DNA from: Sphingomonas abietis | Lineage (GTDB): Bacteria; Pseudomonadota; Alphaproteobacteria; Sphingomonadales; Sphingomonadaceae | Direction of reading: 5' to 3' | NCBI RefSeq assembly: GCF_027625475.1 | Contig: NZ_CP115174.1 | Span: forward strand, 1,550,001 to 1,614,000 | DNA length: 64,000 nucleotides | Shown here: in pieces, positions 14,073 through 24,457 of the stretch | Numbering within the stretch: the stretch's first letter is position 1 | How the letters are laid out: each line of letters starts with the position of its first letter | Translations under genes and position numbers: made by a program | The notes under the pieces: model-generated | What the model was told of the DNA's origin: nothing | The model's database searches: none | What the model saw: only the letters and a program-made list of their open reading frames with translations

Positions 14073-15022
14073 GCTGGAAGCCCGACGTCATGATTTACCA
14101 CGCCAGCTGCGCCGACGGATTCGGCGCCGCCTGGGCCGCCTGGAAGCGTTGGGGCGCATCGGTTGAATATATCCCGGCAAGCCATGGCTCAACGCCGCCA
14201 GACGTAGCCGGCAAGCACGTCCTTATCGGCGACTTCAGCTACAAGCTGCCGGTCCTGGAAGAGATGCTCCAATCAGCTGCGAGCATCGTCATCCTGGACC
14301 ACCACAAATCCGCCGAGGCGGACCTGGCTCCGTTCGTCGCGACGGCGGCCGCCGCTAATCCCTTCGAGGTGACGGCAATGCTCCGGGCATTGGCCGATTT
14401 GCACCGGCCGCCGTGCATCGCCGTGTTCGACATGGAGCGGTCGGGCGCGCGAATGGTTTGGGACTTCTGCCACAGCACCCCGGCGCCACGCCTGGTAGCG
14501 CTGATCGAGGACCGAGACCTCTGGCGTTTCGCTTATCCCGAAGCGAAGGAGTTCGCACTCTGGCTTCGCGCTGAGCCGTTCAGCTTCGAGCGCTGGACCG
14601 AGATCGATGCGATCATGGCAGAGCCGGCGCGAGCGGCAGGGATCAAGGCTGAGGCCGATGCCATGCAGCGCTTCTACGATCAGAAGTGCTCGGAGATCAT
14701 CTCCACAGCGCGGCTGGAGCCGATCCTTGGTCACATGGTGCCAGTCGTAAACTGCCCGTCAGCTTTCGCATCGGACGTCGGTAATTCGTTGCTCAACGAG
14801 TTTCCCGACGCAGCTTTCTCTGCCTGCTATTCGGAGGGGCGCAAAGGCCGGACGTTTAGCCTCCGTAGCGAGGGCGGGCGGGCCGACGTCTCGTTGATCG
14901 CCGCGCGGTTCGGCGGGGGCGGACACCGTAACGCAGCCGGGTTCCTTGTGCCGCTACCGGCTTGGCCTGTGCCGCCGCTGGATGCCGCATCGCACGAAGA
15001 ATCGATCGGAGAAAACGGATGA
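14069..15022 (+). CDS. DHH-family phosphoesterase
   Basis: The 317-residue protein has the motifs of DHH/DHHA1 phosphoesterases: IYHASCADGFGAAWA with the first metal aspartate, LIGDFSYK, the DHH itself in ILDHHKSAE, a later EDRDLW, and the C-terminal GGGGHRNAAGF of DHHA1. Related enzymes (NrnA, RecJ, c-di-AMP phosphodiesterases) cleave short RNAs, single-stranded DNA or cyclic dinucleotides. Its start overlaps the integrase stop (ATGA), and it is the last gene before the attachment tRNA, a position often used for accessory genes. The substrate cannot be read from the sequence. Confidence 0.82.
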   Translation: MSWKPDVMIYHASCADGFGAAWAAWKRWGASVEYIPASHGSTPPDVAGKHVLIGDFSYKLPVLEEMLQSAASIVILDHHKSAEADLAPFVATAAAANPFEVTAMLRALADLHRPPCIAVFDMERSGARMVWDFCHSTPAPRLVALIEDRDLWRFAYPEAKEFALWLRAEPFSFERWTEIDAIMAEPARAAGIKAEADAMQRFYDQKCSEIISTARLEPILGHMVPVVNCPSAFASDVGNSLLNEFPDAAFSACYSEGRKGRTFSLRSEGGRADVSLIAARFGGGGHRNAAGFLVPLPAWPVPPLDAASHEESIGENG

Positions 15023-15093
15023 TCGGACGCAGGAACATAGTGAGATTGTCGGAATGCGCTTCGGAAAAGAGTCGGAAGACGCATCTCTCCCAT

Positions 15094-15116
15094 CTTGTAA
15101 AACGTAATGTTTTCAA
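15094..15116. other. Hairpin between the last phage gene and tRNA-Lys
   Basis: CTTG-T-AAAAC, GTAAT, GTTTT-CAAG forms a nine-pair stem with one bulged base in the spacer between the DHH gene and the tRNA 3' end. It could be a terminator for either gene or part of the integrase arm-site region. No T-run follows, so its role is open. Confidence 0.35.
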
Positions 15117-15125
15117 GGGGAGGAA

Positions 15126-15201
<76 letters not shown>

Positions 15202-15294
15202 ACACCGTCTGGCGACCGTCAGGTCATCGTCGGGAGGCGGCCAACTACCAACCGAATCGGAGGCTGTAAATAGCTTTGATGCATCTTCGCAAAA

Positions 15295-16410
15295 TTATCG
15301 GAATCGGGTGCCGGGCGCGCCATGTCCGCGGTCGATCGCCATCAGCAAGCCGAGGATGATCAGCACCGTCATCACCGCCGATCCGCCATAGGAGACGAGC
15401 GGCAGCGGGATGCCGACGACCGGCGCCAGCCCCATCACCATCATCAGGTTCACCGCGACGTAGAAGAAGATGGTGGCGGACAGGCCGGCCGCGGCGAGGC
15501 GGGCGAAGCGCGTCTCGGCCCGCATGGCGACGCCCAGCCCCCACCAGATCACCGAGAGGAAGGCGACGATCAGCACCACGCCGCCGACCAGTCCCCATTC
15601 CTCGGACATGGTGGCGAAGACGAAATCGGTGTGGCCTTCGGGTAGATAGTCGAGATGGCTCTGGGTGCCGTTGAGGAAGCCCTTGCCGAAAAGGCCGCCC
15701 GAGCCGATTGCGATCTTGGACTGGCTGATATGATAGCCCTTGCCGAGCGGATCGCTCTCCGGATCGAGGAAGATCAGCACGCGGTTGCGCTGATATTCGT
15801 GCATCATCGTCCAGGCGCCGGCCGCCACCGGGATGATCGCGAGCGCACCGCCGACGAACAGCCGCAGCGGCAGGCCGGCGAGGAACATCACGGTGATCCC
15901 GCCGGCCACCACCATCGTCGCGGTGCCGAGATCGGGCTGGACGAGGATCAGGGCGGCCGGCACGCCGATCAGCGCCAGCGCCGGCCAGATCGCGTTCCAG
16001 CGCCGGATCTCGCCCGCCGGCAGGACATCGTAGAAGCGCGCGAGCGTCAGCACGATGAGCGGCTTCATCAATTCGGAGGGCTGGAGCCGGATGATGCCGA
16101 GATTGAGCCAGCGTTGCCCGCCACCCGCCACCGCGCCCAGCAATTCGGTCAGCACCAGCGCGATCACGAGGATGACATAAGCGGGCAGCACCGCCGCCCT
16201 GATCTGGCTCTCGCGCAGGCGGGAGAGTGCGATGGCGCCGGCGAGGAACAGGCAGAAGCGCATCCCCTGGCCGAGCGCCCATGGCTCCAGGCTGCCGCCC
16301 GCCGCCGAATAGAGCACCGCCAGCCCGAACCCCGTGATCGCGATCACCGTCAGCAGCACCCGCCAGGGCAATTGCGCGAGCGGGGCGGGGACGAGTGAAT
16401 TGCGGATCAT
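15295..16410 (-). CDS. rodA: RodA, peptidoglycan glycosyltransferase (SEDS family)
   Basis: This is a 371-residue polytopic membrane protein of the SEDS family that polymerises lipid II into glycan strands for cell elongation. It has about ten hydrophobic segments. SEDS landmarks are visible: GGGQRWLNLG, LQPSELMKP, LVQPDLGTA, the loop with HTDFVFATMSEEWG containing the essential aspartate, and GIPLPLVSYGGSA near the end. It overlaps the mrdA stop by 4 bases (ATGA) and is the last gene of the mre-mrd operon. Its partner is the transpeptidase MrdA encoded just before it. Confidence 0.96.
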   Translation of the reverse strand: MIRNSLVPAPLAQLPWRVLLTVIAITGFGLAVLYSAAGGSLEPWALGQGMRFCLFLAGAIALSRLRESQIRAAVLPAYVILVIALVLTELLGAVAGGGQRWLNLGIIRLQPSELMKPLIVLTLARFYDVLPAGEIRRWNAIWPALALIGVPAALILVQPDLGTATMVVAGGITVMFLAGLPLRLFVGGALAIIPVAAGAWTMMHEYQRNRVLIFLDPESDPLGKGYHISQSKIAIGSGGLFGKGFLNGTQSHLDYLPEGHTDFVFATMSEEWGLVGGVVLIVAFLSVIWWGLGVAMRAETRFARLAAAGLSATIFFYVAVNLMMVMGLAPVVGIPLPLVSYGGSAVMTVLIILGLLMAIDRGHGAPGTRFR

Positions 16411-18542
16411 TCGGGCACGTCTCCGGTGGCGGGTGGGGTGGCCGGTGGGGCGGCGGCGGTGCCGGACGGTGCCTTGACGGGCGCCTGGCTATTGTCCGGC
16501 CCCTCGGACGGCGGCGCCACGGCGGTGGAGGCGGAGACGTCCGGCGGGGTCGCGGCATTGGCCTGCGCGCTGAGATCGCCGGCGTCGGCGGGCAGCGCGT
16601 CGGGCTCCGGCGCGGTGGCATGGGCGGCCGCCCATTCGGCGCGCTGGCGGGTCATCCGGGTGGCGATGTCGCCGCCCCAGGAAGGTTGCAGCTTGGCCAG
16701 CGTGTCGAGCGCCTTCTGCTTATCGTATAGATAGGTGAAGGCGTCGCGGGCGATCTGCGCGCCGACGGTGGCGTGGCCGGCATGTTCGAGGATCACGGCC
16801 GCGGCGTAGCGGGGCTGCTCGACGGGGGCGAAGGCGATGAACAGGCCATGGTCACGCAGGCGCCATTCGCCGCTGTCGCCGAGCGCCTTGGCGCGGCCGG
16901 CGGCGCGCGCCGCCATGCTGATGTGACGGACCTGCGCGGAGCCGGTCTTGCCCGCCATATCGACGCCGGGAATCTGGATGCGGGCGGTGCCGGCGGTGCC
17001 GCCCGGGCCGACCACGGCGCCCATCGCCTCGTGGACGATCCGCAGATGGTCCTCGGAGACGCCGAGCGAGGCCGGCGGTTGATCGTGGCGCCGGTGGACG
17101 ATGCGGGGCACCAGCGCCTTGCCGCTGGCGATGCGGGCCGCCGCCACGGCGAGCTGGAGCGGGTTGACCAAGGTATAGCCCTGGCCGATCGACGAGTTCA
17201 GCGTGTCGCTGACCGTCCATGGCTTGTGATATTTGCGCAGTTTCCAGTCCGGGTCCGGCACCGTGCCATAGCGCTGGGACGGGAAGGGCATATCGAATTT
17301 CTGCCCCAGTCCGAGACGCTTGAGCGTATCCGCTAGCACCTTGGTGCCGACCTTGCGCGCCATCTGGTAGAAATAGATGTCGCAGCTCTGCTGGACGGCG
17401 CGATGCATGTCGATCGATCCGTGGCCGCCATGCTTCCAGCAATGGAAGAAGCTGTTGCCGACCCGATATTGGCCGGTACACAGGACATGCTCGTCCGGTG
17501 AGATGCCCGCCTCGAGCAGCCCCAGCGCGTTCATCGGCTTGACCGTCGATCCCGATGGATAGAGTCCCTGCAACGATTTGTTGACCAGCGGCAGATGATC
17601 GTCCGCCGACAGCATGTTCCATTCGTCGTGGCTGATGCCCTTGGAGAAGCTGTTGGGATCGTAAGCGGGCATCGAGACCATCGCGAGGATGTCGCCATTC
17701 TCGGTGTCGATCACCACCGCCGAGCCGGACTGGTCGCCCATCCGCTCGGCGATATAGGCCTGAAGACCGGCATCGATGGTGAGCTGGAGCGTGCGCCCCG
17801 GCATCTCCGGCTTGGCGGGCAGTTCCCGCACCAGCTTGCCGCGCGCGGTGACTTCGGACGGCTTCATGCCGGGCTGGCCGCGCAGAAGCTGTTCGTATAT
17901 CTTCTCAAGGCCTTGCTTGCCGATCTTGAAGCCGGGTGTGATCAGCAGCGGGTTCTTGTCCTTCTTGTAGTCCTCCGCCGAGGCCGAACCGACATAGCCG
18001 ATCAGATGCGCCACCGCCGGCCCGGTCGGGTAGAAGCGGGAGAAGCCGCGCGCGGGCACGACGCCGGGCAGATCGGGCAGGCGCAGATTGACCGCCGCGA
18101 AATGCTCGTAATCGAGATCCTCGGCGACCTGCACCGGCTGGAAACCGGCCGCCTTGGGCAGATTGTCGTGCAGCCGCTCGACATCTTCGGGGAGGAGCTG
18201 GAGGATTGTCTGGAGGAGGGCGATCTCGGCCTCCTCGTCGACCAGCAGATCGGGGATGACGTCGACGCGGAAATCGGAACGGTTGATCGCGATCGGCTGG
18301 CCGGTGCGATCCACGATCCAGCCGCGCCGCGGCGGGATCAGGGTGGAGCGGGCGCGGTTGCTTTCGGCCAATGCGGCATATTTGTCGTGCTGGGCGACGG
18401 TGAGCCACGCCATGCGGCCGACCAGCAGCAGGCCGACGCCGCCCTGTGCGGCGCCCAGGAACATCGCGCGGCGGGTGAAGGAAAAGCTTTGATGGGCCTC
18501 GGTGACGAGGCGGCCGGGGCGCCGGCCGGACCCGAATTTCAT
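16407..18542 (-). CDS. mrdA: MrdA / penicillin-binding protein 2, elongasome transpeptidase
   Basis: The 711-residue class B PBP has an N-terminal membrane anchor (residues about 25 to 50), a PBP dimerisation domain (RRGWIVDRTGQPIA) and a transpeptidase domain. The active-site S-x-x-K is in YPSGSTVKP at about residue 333. The S-x-D box is QQSCDIYFY and the K-T-G box is MAGKTGSAQV. A tail rich in proline and alanine after about residue 630 lies beyond the usual end and is probably disordered. The ATG at 18542, 4 bases after the mreD stop, is preferred to a start 60 bases upstream inside mreD. It cross-links peptidoglycan during elongation together with RodA. Confidence 0.95.
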   Translation of the reverse strand: MKFGSGRRPGRLVTEAHQSFSFTRRAMFLGAAQGGVGLLLVGRMAWLTVAQHDKYAALAESNRARSTLIPPRRGWIVDRTGQPIAINRSDFRVDVIPDLLVDEEAEIALLQTILQLLPEDVERLHDNLPKAAGFQPVQVAEDLDYEHFAAVNLRLPDLPGVVPARGFSRFYPTGPAVAHLIGYVGSASAEDYKKDKNPLLITPGFKIGKQGLEKIYEQLLRGQPGMKPSEVTARGKLVRELPAKPEMPGRTLQLTIDAGLQAYIAERMGDQSGSAVVIDTENGDILAMVSMPAYDPNSFSKGISHDEWNMLSADDHLPLVNKSLQGLYPSGSTVKPMNALGLLEAGISPDEHVLCTGQYRVGNSFFHCWKHGGHGSIDMHRAVQQSCDIYFYQMARKVGTKVLADTLKRLGLGQKFDMPFPSQRYGTVPDPDWKLRKYHKPWTVSDTLNSSIGQGYTLVNPLQLAVAAARIASGKALVPRIVHRRHDQPPASLGVSEDHLRIVHEAMGAVVGPGGTAGTARIQIPGVDMAGKTGSAQVRHISMAARAAGRAKALGDSGEWRLRDHGLFIAFAPVEQPRYAAAVILEHAGHATVGAQIARDAFTYLYDKQKALDTLAKLQPSWGGDIATRMTRQRAEWAAAHATAPEPDALPADAGDLSAQANAATPPDVSASTAVAPPSEGPDNSQAPVKAPSGTAAAPPATPPATGDVPE

Positions 18543-18546
18543 GCCG

Positions 18547-19083
18547 TTAATCCGGGGCGCGGATCTTGCCGATCGCCAGCCGCCAGCGATCGAGCATCGC
18601 ACATAGCCGCCCGATCGCCGGGAAGCACAGGATCGAGGTCAGAATCTGGGGTAGCATCAGCCTGAGCGGCGCCGCGCCGCCCGTCCAGCCGGCGATCGCC
18701 CACGCGCCCAGGATCGCGAGCGTGATCGCGATCGCGCCGAGAATCCATTCCTGCCAATAATCGCGCCAGAGCAGCCTCACTTCGACCAGATCGGCGACCA
18801 GAAGGCACGCCGTCCATGTCACCATCCCTGTTCCCAGCGTCTGCCCGGTCAGCAGGTCATCCGCAAGGCCGAGCGGCAACCCGACCCATATCGCCCATAT
18901 TTCCGGGCGCAGCAGCCGCCATGCCAGCAGCATCAGCAGCCCGAAGGGCGGCCAGGTGGGTGAGAGCGCGACGGTCGGCAGCAGCGATGTCGCCGAGCCG
19001 AGCAGCGTCGAGATGATCGGCACCAGCAGCGCACGCATCTCGATCGCGCGGGTGGGCGGCGCGGAACTGGTGTGGCGCGCCAT
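18547..19083 (-). CDS. mreD: MreD, rod shape-determining membrane protein
   Basis: This is a 178-residue integral membrane protein with five or so hydrophobic segments, as expected for MreD. It links MreC to the elongasome. Family assignment is supported by size, by hydropathy (PPFGLLMLLAWRLLRPEIWA, then LPLGLADDLLTGQTLGTG, which is the conserved MreD G-L-x-x-D-x-L-x-G region) and by gene order. Its ATG overlaps the mreC stop by one base. Confidence 0.92.
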   Translation of the reverse strand: MARHTSSAPPTRAIEMRALLVPIISTLLGSATSLLPTVALSPTWPPFGLLMLLAWRLLRPEIWAIWVGLPLGLADDLLTGQTLGTGMVTWTACLLVADLVEVRLLWRDYWQEWILGAIAITLAILGAWAIAGWTGGAAPLRLMLPQILTSILCFPAIGRLCAMLDRWRLAIGKIRAPD

Positions 19084-19970
19084 CAGCGTTTCGCAGGAGC
19101 GGGGGCCGCCGGCACGGGCGGGGGCAGGCCCGCGAAGGGTTGTTCCACCACGGCGTAATCGAGCTGGCTCGGATTGGCGAGCGGCCAGGCGACGGCGATG
19201 TCGCCTTCCTTGCGGAGAATGACGGCGACGGGCACGTCCGGCGGATAGAGCCCGCCGGTGCCAGACGTCAGCACGATGTCGCCACGGTTGAACGGATTGC
19301 CGCCGGCACCGAGCGGGCGGATTTCGATCCCACCGTCGCCGCGCCCCGCGGCGAGCGCCGGCGCCCCGCCACGGGCAAGACGCACCGGCACCACGCTGCT
19401 ATTGTCGGTGATCAGCAGCACGCGCGAGGCGAAGGCGCCGGCATCGGTGACATGGCCGATCAACCCCTCCGGCGATCGCACCGGCTGGCCGGGGCGAACG
19501 CCCTGCACCGAACCGGCGTTGAGCGTGGCGAAGCGACGGCTGCTCACCCCGGTCGAGCCGACGATGCGCGCCACCGCCACCGACGCAGGCCGGTTGTCGA
19601 CCAGCTTCAACATCCGCCGCAGTCGCTCATTCTCCAGCGCGAGGATGCGGGCGCGCACCAGGTCGCGGCGATCGGCATCGAGCTCGCGGGCCATGGCGGC
19701 ATTGCGTGACGCCGCGAAGAAATAGGCGCCGACGCCATCCACGACATTGCCGGCGCCGCGCACGACGCCGCGGCCGGCGCTCGATATCGGCGTCGTCACG
19801 TCCATCGCCGTGCCCCGGATCGCGCCGAAGCCCTGCGGATCGACATGGGCGACGACGATCAGGCCGAGGCCGACGAGGATCCCCGTCACCGCCACGACAT
19901 AGGACAGGAACAGCCCATATTGCGCGCGCCGCGAGAAACCCGGCCGGCGATTGCGGGTCGGCGCCTTCAT
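19083..19970 (-). CDS. mreC: MreC, periplasmic rod shape-determining protein
   Basis: The 295-residue protein has one N-terminal membrane helix (about residues 18 to 42). A coiled-coil stretch rich in arginine, alanine and leucine (ALENERLRRMLKLVDNRP) follows, then the beta-rich MreC core (ARIVGSTGVSSRRFATLNAG, LIGHVTDAGAFASRVLLITD, DIVLTSGTGGLYPPDVPVA). It bridges PBP2/RodA and the MreB filaments. It lies 16 bases downstream of mreB and upstream of mreD in the same direction. The alanine-proline tail is short. Confidence 0.95.
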   Translation of the reverse strand: MKAPTRNRRPGFSRRAQYGLFLSYVVAVTGILVGLGLIVVAHVDPQGFGAIRGTAMDVTTPISSAGRGVVRGAGNVVDGVGAYFFAASRNAAMARELDADRRDLVRARILALENERLRRMLKLVDNRPASVAVARIVGSTGVSSRRFATLNAGSVQGVRPGQPVRSPEGLIGHVTDAGAFASRVLLITDNSSVVPVRLARGGAPALAAGRGDGGIEIRPLGAGGNPFNRGDIVLTSGTGGLYPPDVPVAVILRKEGDIAVAWPLANPSQLDYAVVEQPFAGLPPPVPAAPAPAKR

Positions 19971-19986
19971 TGCGCCCGGTCCTCTT

Positions 19987-21030
<1,044 letters not shown>

Positions 21031-21178
21031 CTAGTCCGCTCTCGCCAATAAGGTCGCCGACCGCCCCTCGGTCCGCAGGTCATTCGGATACGCCGCGCCC
21101 ACCGCCCCCGAAAAGCGGTTGAAAACCTCTGATCGCAAGTGGTCGCGGAAGCCCGTCGCTTGGGCTAGGAGTTGTGCC

Positions 21179-22954
21179 ATGTCAATACGCCGCCTCCCCG
21201 AACATCTGGTCAATCGTATCGCAGCGGGCGAGGTGGTCGAACGACCGGCCAGCGCGTTGAAGGAACTGGTCGAAAACGCCATCGACGCAGGCGCCACGCG
21301 CATCGCGGTGGCGCTGGGCGAGGGCGGTCTGGCGTCGGTCGAGGTGGTCGACGACGGCTGCGGCATGACGCCGGCCGAGATGGCGCTGGCGCTGGAACGG
21401 CACGCCACCTCCAAGCTGCCCGACGACGCCATCGAAGCGGTTGAAACGCTCGGTTTTCGGGGTGAGGCGCTGCCCTCGATCGCGTCCGTCGCGCGGCTCA
21501 CCATCGAAAGCCGGGTGCGCGGCCACGATGGCTGGCGGCGAATCGTCGACAATGGTGTCGTGGCGGGCGAGGGGCCGGCGGCGCTGCCGCCGGGCACGCG
21601 GGTGAAGATGGAGGCCCTGTTCGAGCGCGTGCCGGCGCGGCGCAAGTTCCTGCGCTCGGCCCGCTCCGAATATGCCGCCTGCGTCGATGTCGTGAAGCGG
21701 CTCGCGATGGCGCGGCCGGAGATCGGCTTCACGCTGGAGCATGACGGGCGTCGCATCCTCTCGGTGCCGCCGGGCGAGAGCGAGCCCGAACGGGTCGCGG
21801 CGCTCACCGATCGCGAACTGGCCGGCAACAGCGTGGTGCTCGATCATGTCCGTGGCGAGGTGCGGCTGGAGGGCGTGGCCGGCCTGCCGACCTTCAACCG
21901 CGGCGTCGCCGATCATCAATATCTGTTCGTCAACGGCCGCCCGGTGCGCGACCGGCTGCTGGTCGGCGCGGTGCGCGGCGCCTATCAGGAGATGCTGGCG
22001 AAGGATCGCCATCCGGTGGTGGCGCTGTTCGTGACGCTGCCGGGCAGCGAGGTCGACGTCAACGTCCACCCCGCCAAGACCGAGGTGCGCTTCCGCGAGC
22101 CCTCGCTGGTGCGCGGGCTGATCGTCGGCGGGCTGCGCGCCGCGCTCGATGCCGCCGGCCACCGCAGCGTCCAGCGGCCGTCCGCCGATGCGCTCGGCCA
22201 CTGGCAGGCCGAGCCGGTGGGCGTCGTGCTCGAAGATCGGCCGCCGCTTGCGGTTGCCGATCGCCAATATAATGTCTGGGATTCGCGGCCGTCCTTCGCC
22301 TTTCCGGCGGCCTCGGCGCCGGCGCCGCAGGGGCGTGCCGAGATGGCGGTCGCGGCCCCGCCGGCGGCGATCGAGCATCCGCTCGGCATCGCCCGCGGGC
22401 AGGTCGCCGCGACCTATATCGTCGCCGAAGCGGAGGATGGCCTGGTGCTGGTCGACCAGCATGCCGCGCACGAACGCCTCGTCCTCGAACGGATGCGCCG
22501 GGCGATGGCGGACGGCGGGGTGGCGTCGCAGAGCCTGCTGCTGCCCGAGGTGGTCGAACTGGACGAGAGCGGGTGCGACCGGCTGGAGGCGCGGCTGGAG
22601 GAACTCGCCGCGATGGGTCTCGAACTGGATCGTTTCGGGCCGCGCGCGATGCTGGTCCGCGCGGTGCCGGCGATGCTCGGCCGCACCGATGTGCGCGGGC
22701 TCGTCACCGATCTCGCCGACGAGATCGCGGCCTATGACGAGGCGCTGAGTCTGCGCGAGAAACTGGATGCGGTGGCCGGCACGATGGCCTGCCACGGATC
22801 GGTGCGCGCCGGCCGGATTCTCTCGGTTGCCGAGATGAACGCGCTGCTCCGCGAGATGGAGATCACCCCGCATTCCGGCCAGTGCAACCATGGCCGCCCG
22901 ACCTGGGTGAAGCTCGGCCATGGCGATATCGAGAAGCTGTTCGGGCGGAAATAG
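21179..22954 (+). CDS. mutL: MutL, DNA mismatch repair ATPase/endonuclease
   Basis: This is a 591-residue MutL. The GHL ATPase motifs are visible: ELVENAIDAGAT (motif I), VVDDGCGMT (II) and LGFRGEALPSI (III). The dimerisation domain near the C-terminus contains DQHAAHERLVLE, which fits the D-Q-H-A-x2-E-x4-E endonuclease motif exactly, so nicking activity and a MutH-independent repair pathway are predicted. The ATG at 21179 follows AGGAG. The upstream in-frame ATG at 21119 has no ribosome site and is not used. It is divergent from mreB. Confidence 0.96.
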   Translation: MSIRRLPEHLVNRIAAGEVVERPASALKELVENAIDAGATRIAVALGEGGLASVEVVDDGCGMTPAEMALALERHATSKLPDDAIEAVETLGFRGEALPSIASVARLTIESRVRGHDGWRRIVDNGVVAGEGPAALPPGTRVKMEALFERVPARRKFLRSARSEYAACVDVVKRLAMARPEIGFTLEHDGRRILSVPPGESEPERVAALTDRELAGNSVVLDHVRGEVRLEGVAGLPTFNRGVADHQYLFVNGRPVRDRLLVGAVRGAYQEMLAKDRHPVVALFVTLPGSEVDVNVHPAKTEVRFREPSLVRGLIVGGLRAALDAAGHRSVQRPSADALGHWQAEPVGVVLEDRPPLAVADRQYNVWDSRPSFAFPAASAPAPQGRAEMAVAAPPAAIEHPLGIARGQVAATYIVAEAEDGLVLVDQHAAHERLVLERMRRAMADGGVASQSLLLPEVVELDESGCDRLEARLEELAAMGLELDRFGPRAMLVRAVPAMLGRTDVRGLVTDLADEIAAYDEALSLREKLDAVAGTMACHGSVRAGRILSVAEMNALLREMEITPHSGQCNHGRPTWVKLGHGDIEKLFGRK

Positions 22955-22969
22955 GATCGGATATCCCCT

Positions 22970-23299
22970 TTGAGTTATCTCTATCTGGCCATCGCGATCG
23001 TGATGGAGGTCGTGGCGACGACGTGCCTCAAGCAATCCCAAGGCTTCACCAGGCTGGTGCCGACGCTCGTCATGGCGCTGGGCTATGCGGTCGCCTTCTA
23101 CTGCCTGTCGCTCACGTTGCGCGAGATCCCGACGGGGATCGCCTATGCGATCTGGTCGGGCGTCGGGATCATCCTGATCGCGGCGATCGCCTGGATCGTG
23201 CAGGGGCAGAGGCTCGACATGGCGGCGCTGGGCGGCATGGCGCTGATCATCGCAGGGGTGCTCGTGATGAACCTGTTTTCCAGGACGGCGGGGCACTGA
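22970..23299 (+). CDS. SMR-family small multidrug efflux protein (EmrE/SugE-like)
   Basis: The 109-residue protein has four hydrophobic helices and the essential membrane glutamate in the first (AIVMEVVATTCLK, residue about 13). Conserved YAIWSGVGIILIA and the following W of the SMR family are present. It exports cations such as quaternary ammonium compounds against protons, or guanidinium in related subgroups. The start is a TTG 16 bases after mutL, so the two may be co-transcribed. Confidence 0.9.
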   Translation: MSYLYLAIAIVMEVVATTCLKQSQGFTRLVPTLVMALGYAVAFYCLSLTLREIPTGIAYAIWSGVGIILIAAIAWIVQGQRLDMAALGGMALIIAGVLVMNLFSRTAGH

Positions 23300-23416
23300 T
23301 CGCGTTCGTGGGCAGGCGGCCCGCGACGTGCTTCCCGTAAAGTCCACCGCGGAAAGCATTTTCCGATGATCCCGCGGGCTTTGCGGCGCGAGCGACACGC
23401 GCTACCACCGTCGATC

Positions 23417-24331
23417 ATGACCTATTTGGAAGACCTTGCCGTTTTCGTGCGCATCGCGGCGGCGGGGAGCCTTTCGGCGGCGGCGCGGGATCTGGGCATG
23501 TCGCTCACCGTCGTGTCCAAGCGGCTGGTCCGGCTGGAGGCGGCGCTGAATGTCCGGCTGGTCAACCGCTCGTCGCGCCGCACCAGCCTGACCAACGACG
23601 GGGCCGAACTCCTGCCACGGGCGCGCGATATCCTGGCGCGGGTGGAGGAGGCGGAGGCGGCCCTGCAATCGCGCAGCACCGAGGCGGCCGGCATATTGCG
23701 GGTGACGGCAACCATCGCCTTCGCGTCGGGGCAGATCGCGCCGCGCCTCGGCCGGTTCATGGCGCGCAATCCGGATCTGCGTATCCAGCTGCTGTCGACC
23801 GACCGGATGCTGGATATCGTGCAGGACAATGTCGATGTCGCGATCCGGCAGGCGGTGCTGCCGGATTCGGATCTGGTGTCGCGCACCCTCGTGTCCGATC
23901 GCCGGGTTCTGGTCAGTTCGCCGGATTATCTCGCGCGCCACGGCACGCCCGCGGTGCCGCAGGATCTGGCGAAGCATCGCTGCATCGTGCTGGGCGATCC
24001 GCCGGTGACGGAATGGAGGTTCCAGCGCGGCGCCCGCAAGGTCAGCGTCGATGTCGGCTGGACCCTGCTCGCCAATGACGGGGTGGCGGCGCAGGCGGCC
24101 TGCCTCGGCGGAGCCGGAATCGCGCTCAAATCGATCTGGGATGCCCGCGAGGATCTCGCGACCGGCCGGCTGGTCGAGGTGCTGCCCGGATGGGTGCCGC
24201 CGTCGATGCCGATCCAGGCGGTGTTCGCCTCGCGCCATCATCAACCGGCGCGCATCCGGGCGTTCGTGGATTTCCTTCAGGAGGAGTTACGCAATGAGAT
24301 ACGGCTTCATCCGATCATCGACGGTGCCTGA
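23417..24331 (+). CDS. LysR-family transcriptional regulator
   Basis: This is a 304-residue LysR-type regulator. The N-terminal winged helix-turn-helix is SLSAAARDLGMSLTVVSKRL followed by LEAALNVRLVNRSSRR, and the effector-binding domain starts near residue 90. The ATG at 23417 begins the usual TYLEDLAVFVRI family start. The 17 extra residues of an upstream start do not match the family. No clear ribosome site is present. The sugar dehydrogenase genes begin 126 bases downstream in the same direction and are possible targets, but LysR regulators are usually divergent from their target, which is not the case here. Confidence 0.9.
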   Translation: MTYLEDLAVFVRIAAAGSLSAAARDLGMSLTVVSKRLVRLEAALNVRLVNRSSRRTSLTNDGAELLPRARDILARVEEAEAALQSRSTEAAGILRVTATIAFASGQIAPRLGRFMARNPDLRIQLLSTDRMLDIVQDNVDVAIRQAVLPDSDLVSRTLVSDRRVLVSSPDYLARHGTPAVPQDLAKHRCIVLGDPPVTEWRFQRGARKVSVDVGWTLLANDGVAAQAACLGGAGIALKSIWDAREDLATGRLVEVLPGWVPPSMPIQAVFASRHHQPARIRAFVDFLQEELRNEIRLHPIIDGA

Positions 24332-24457
24332 AGGCCTATCCTTCCGATTGCGCGAATTCAGGCTTCGCGAAACGGCAAGGGCAGAATGCTGGCCAATACG
24401 GCAAAGCGACGCCTATCTGCGGCCAACCCTTAAGCGTCAGCAAACAGGACGATATTC

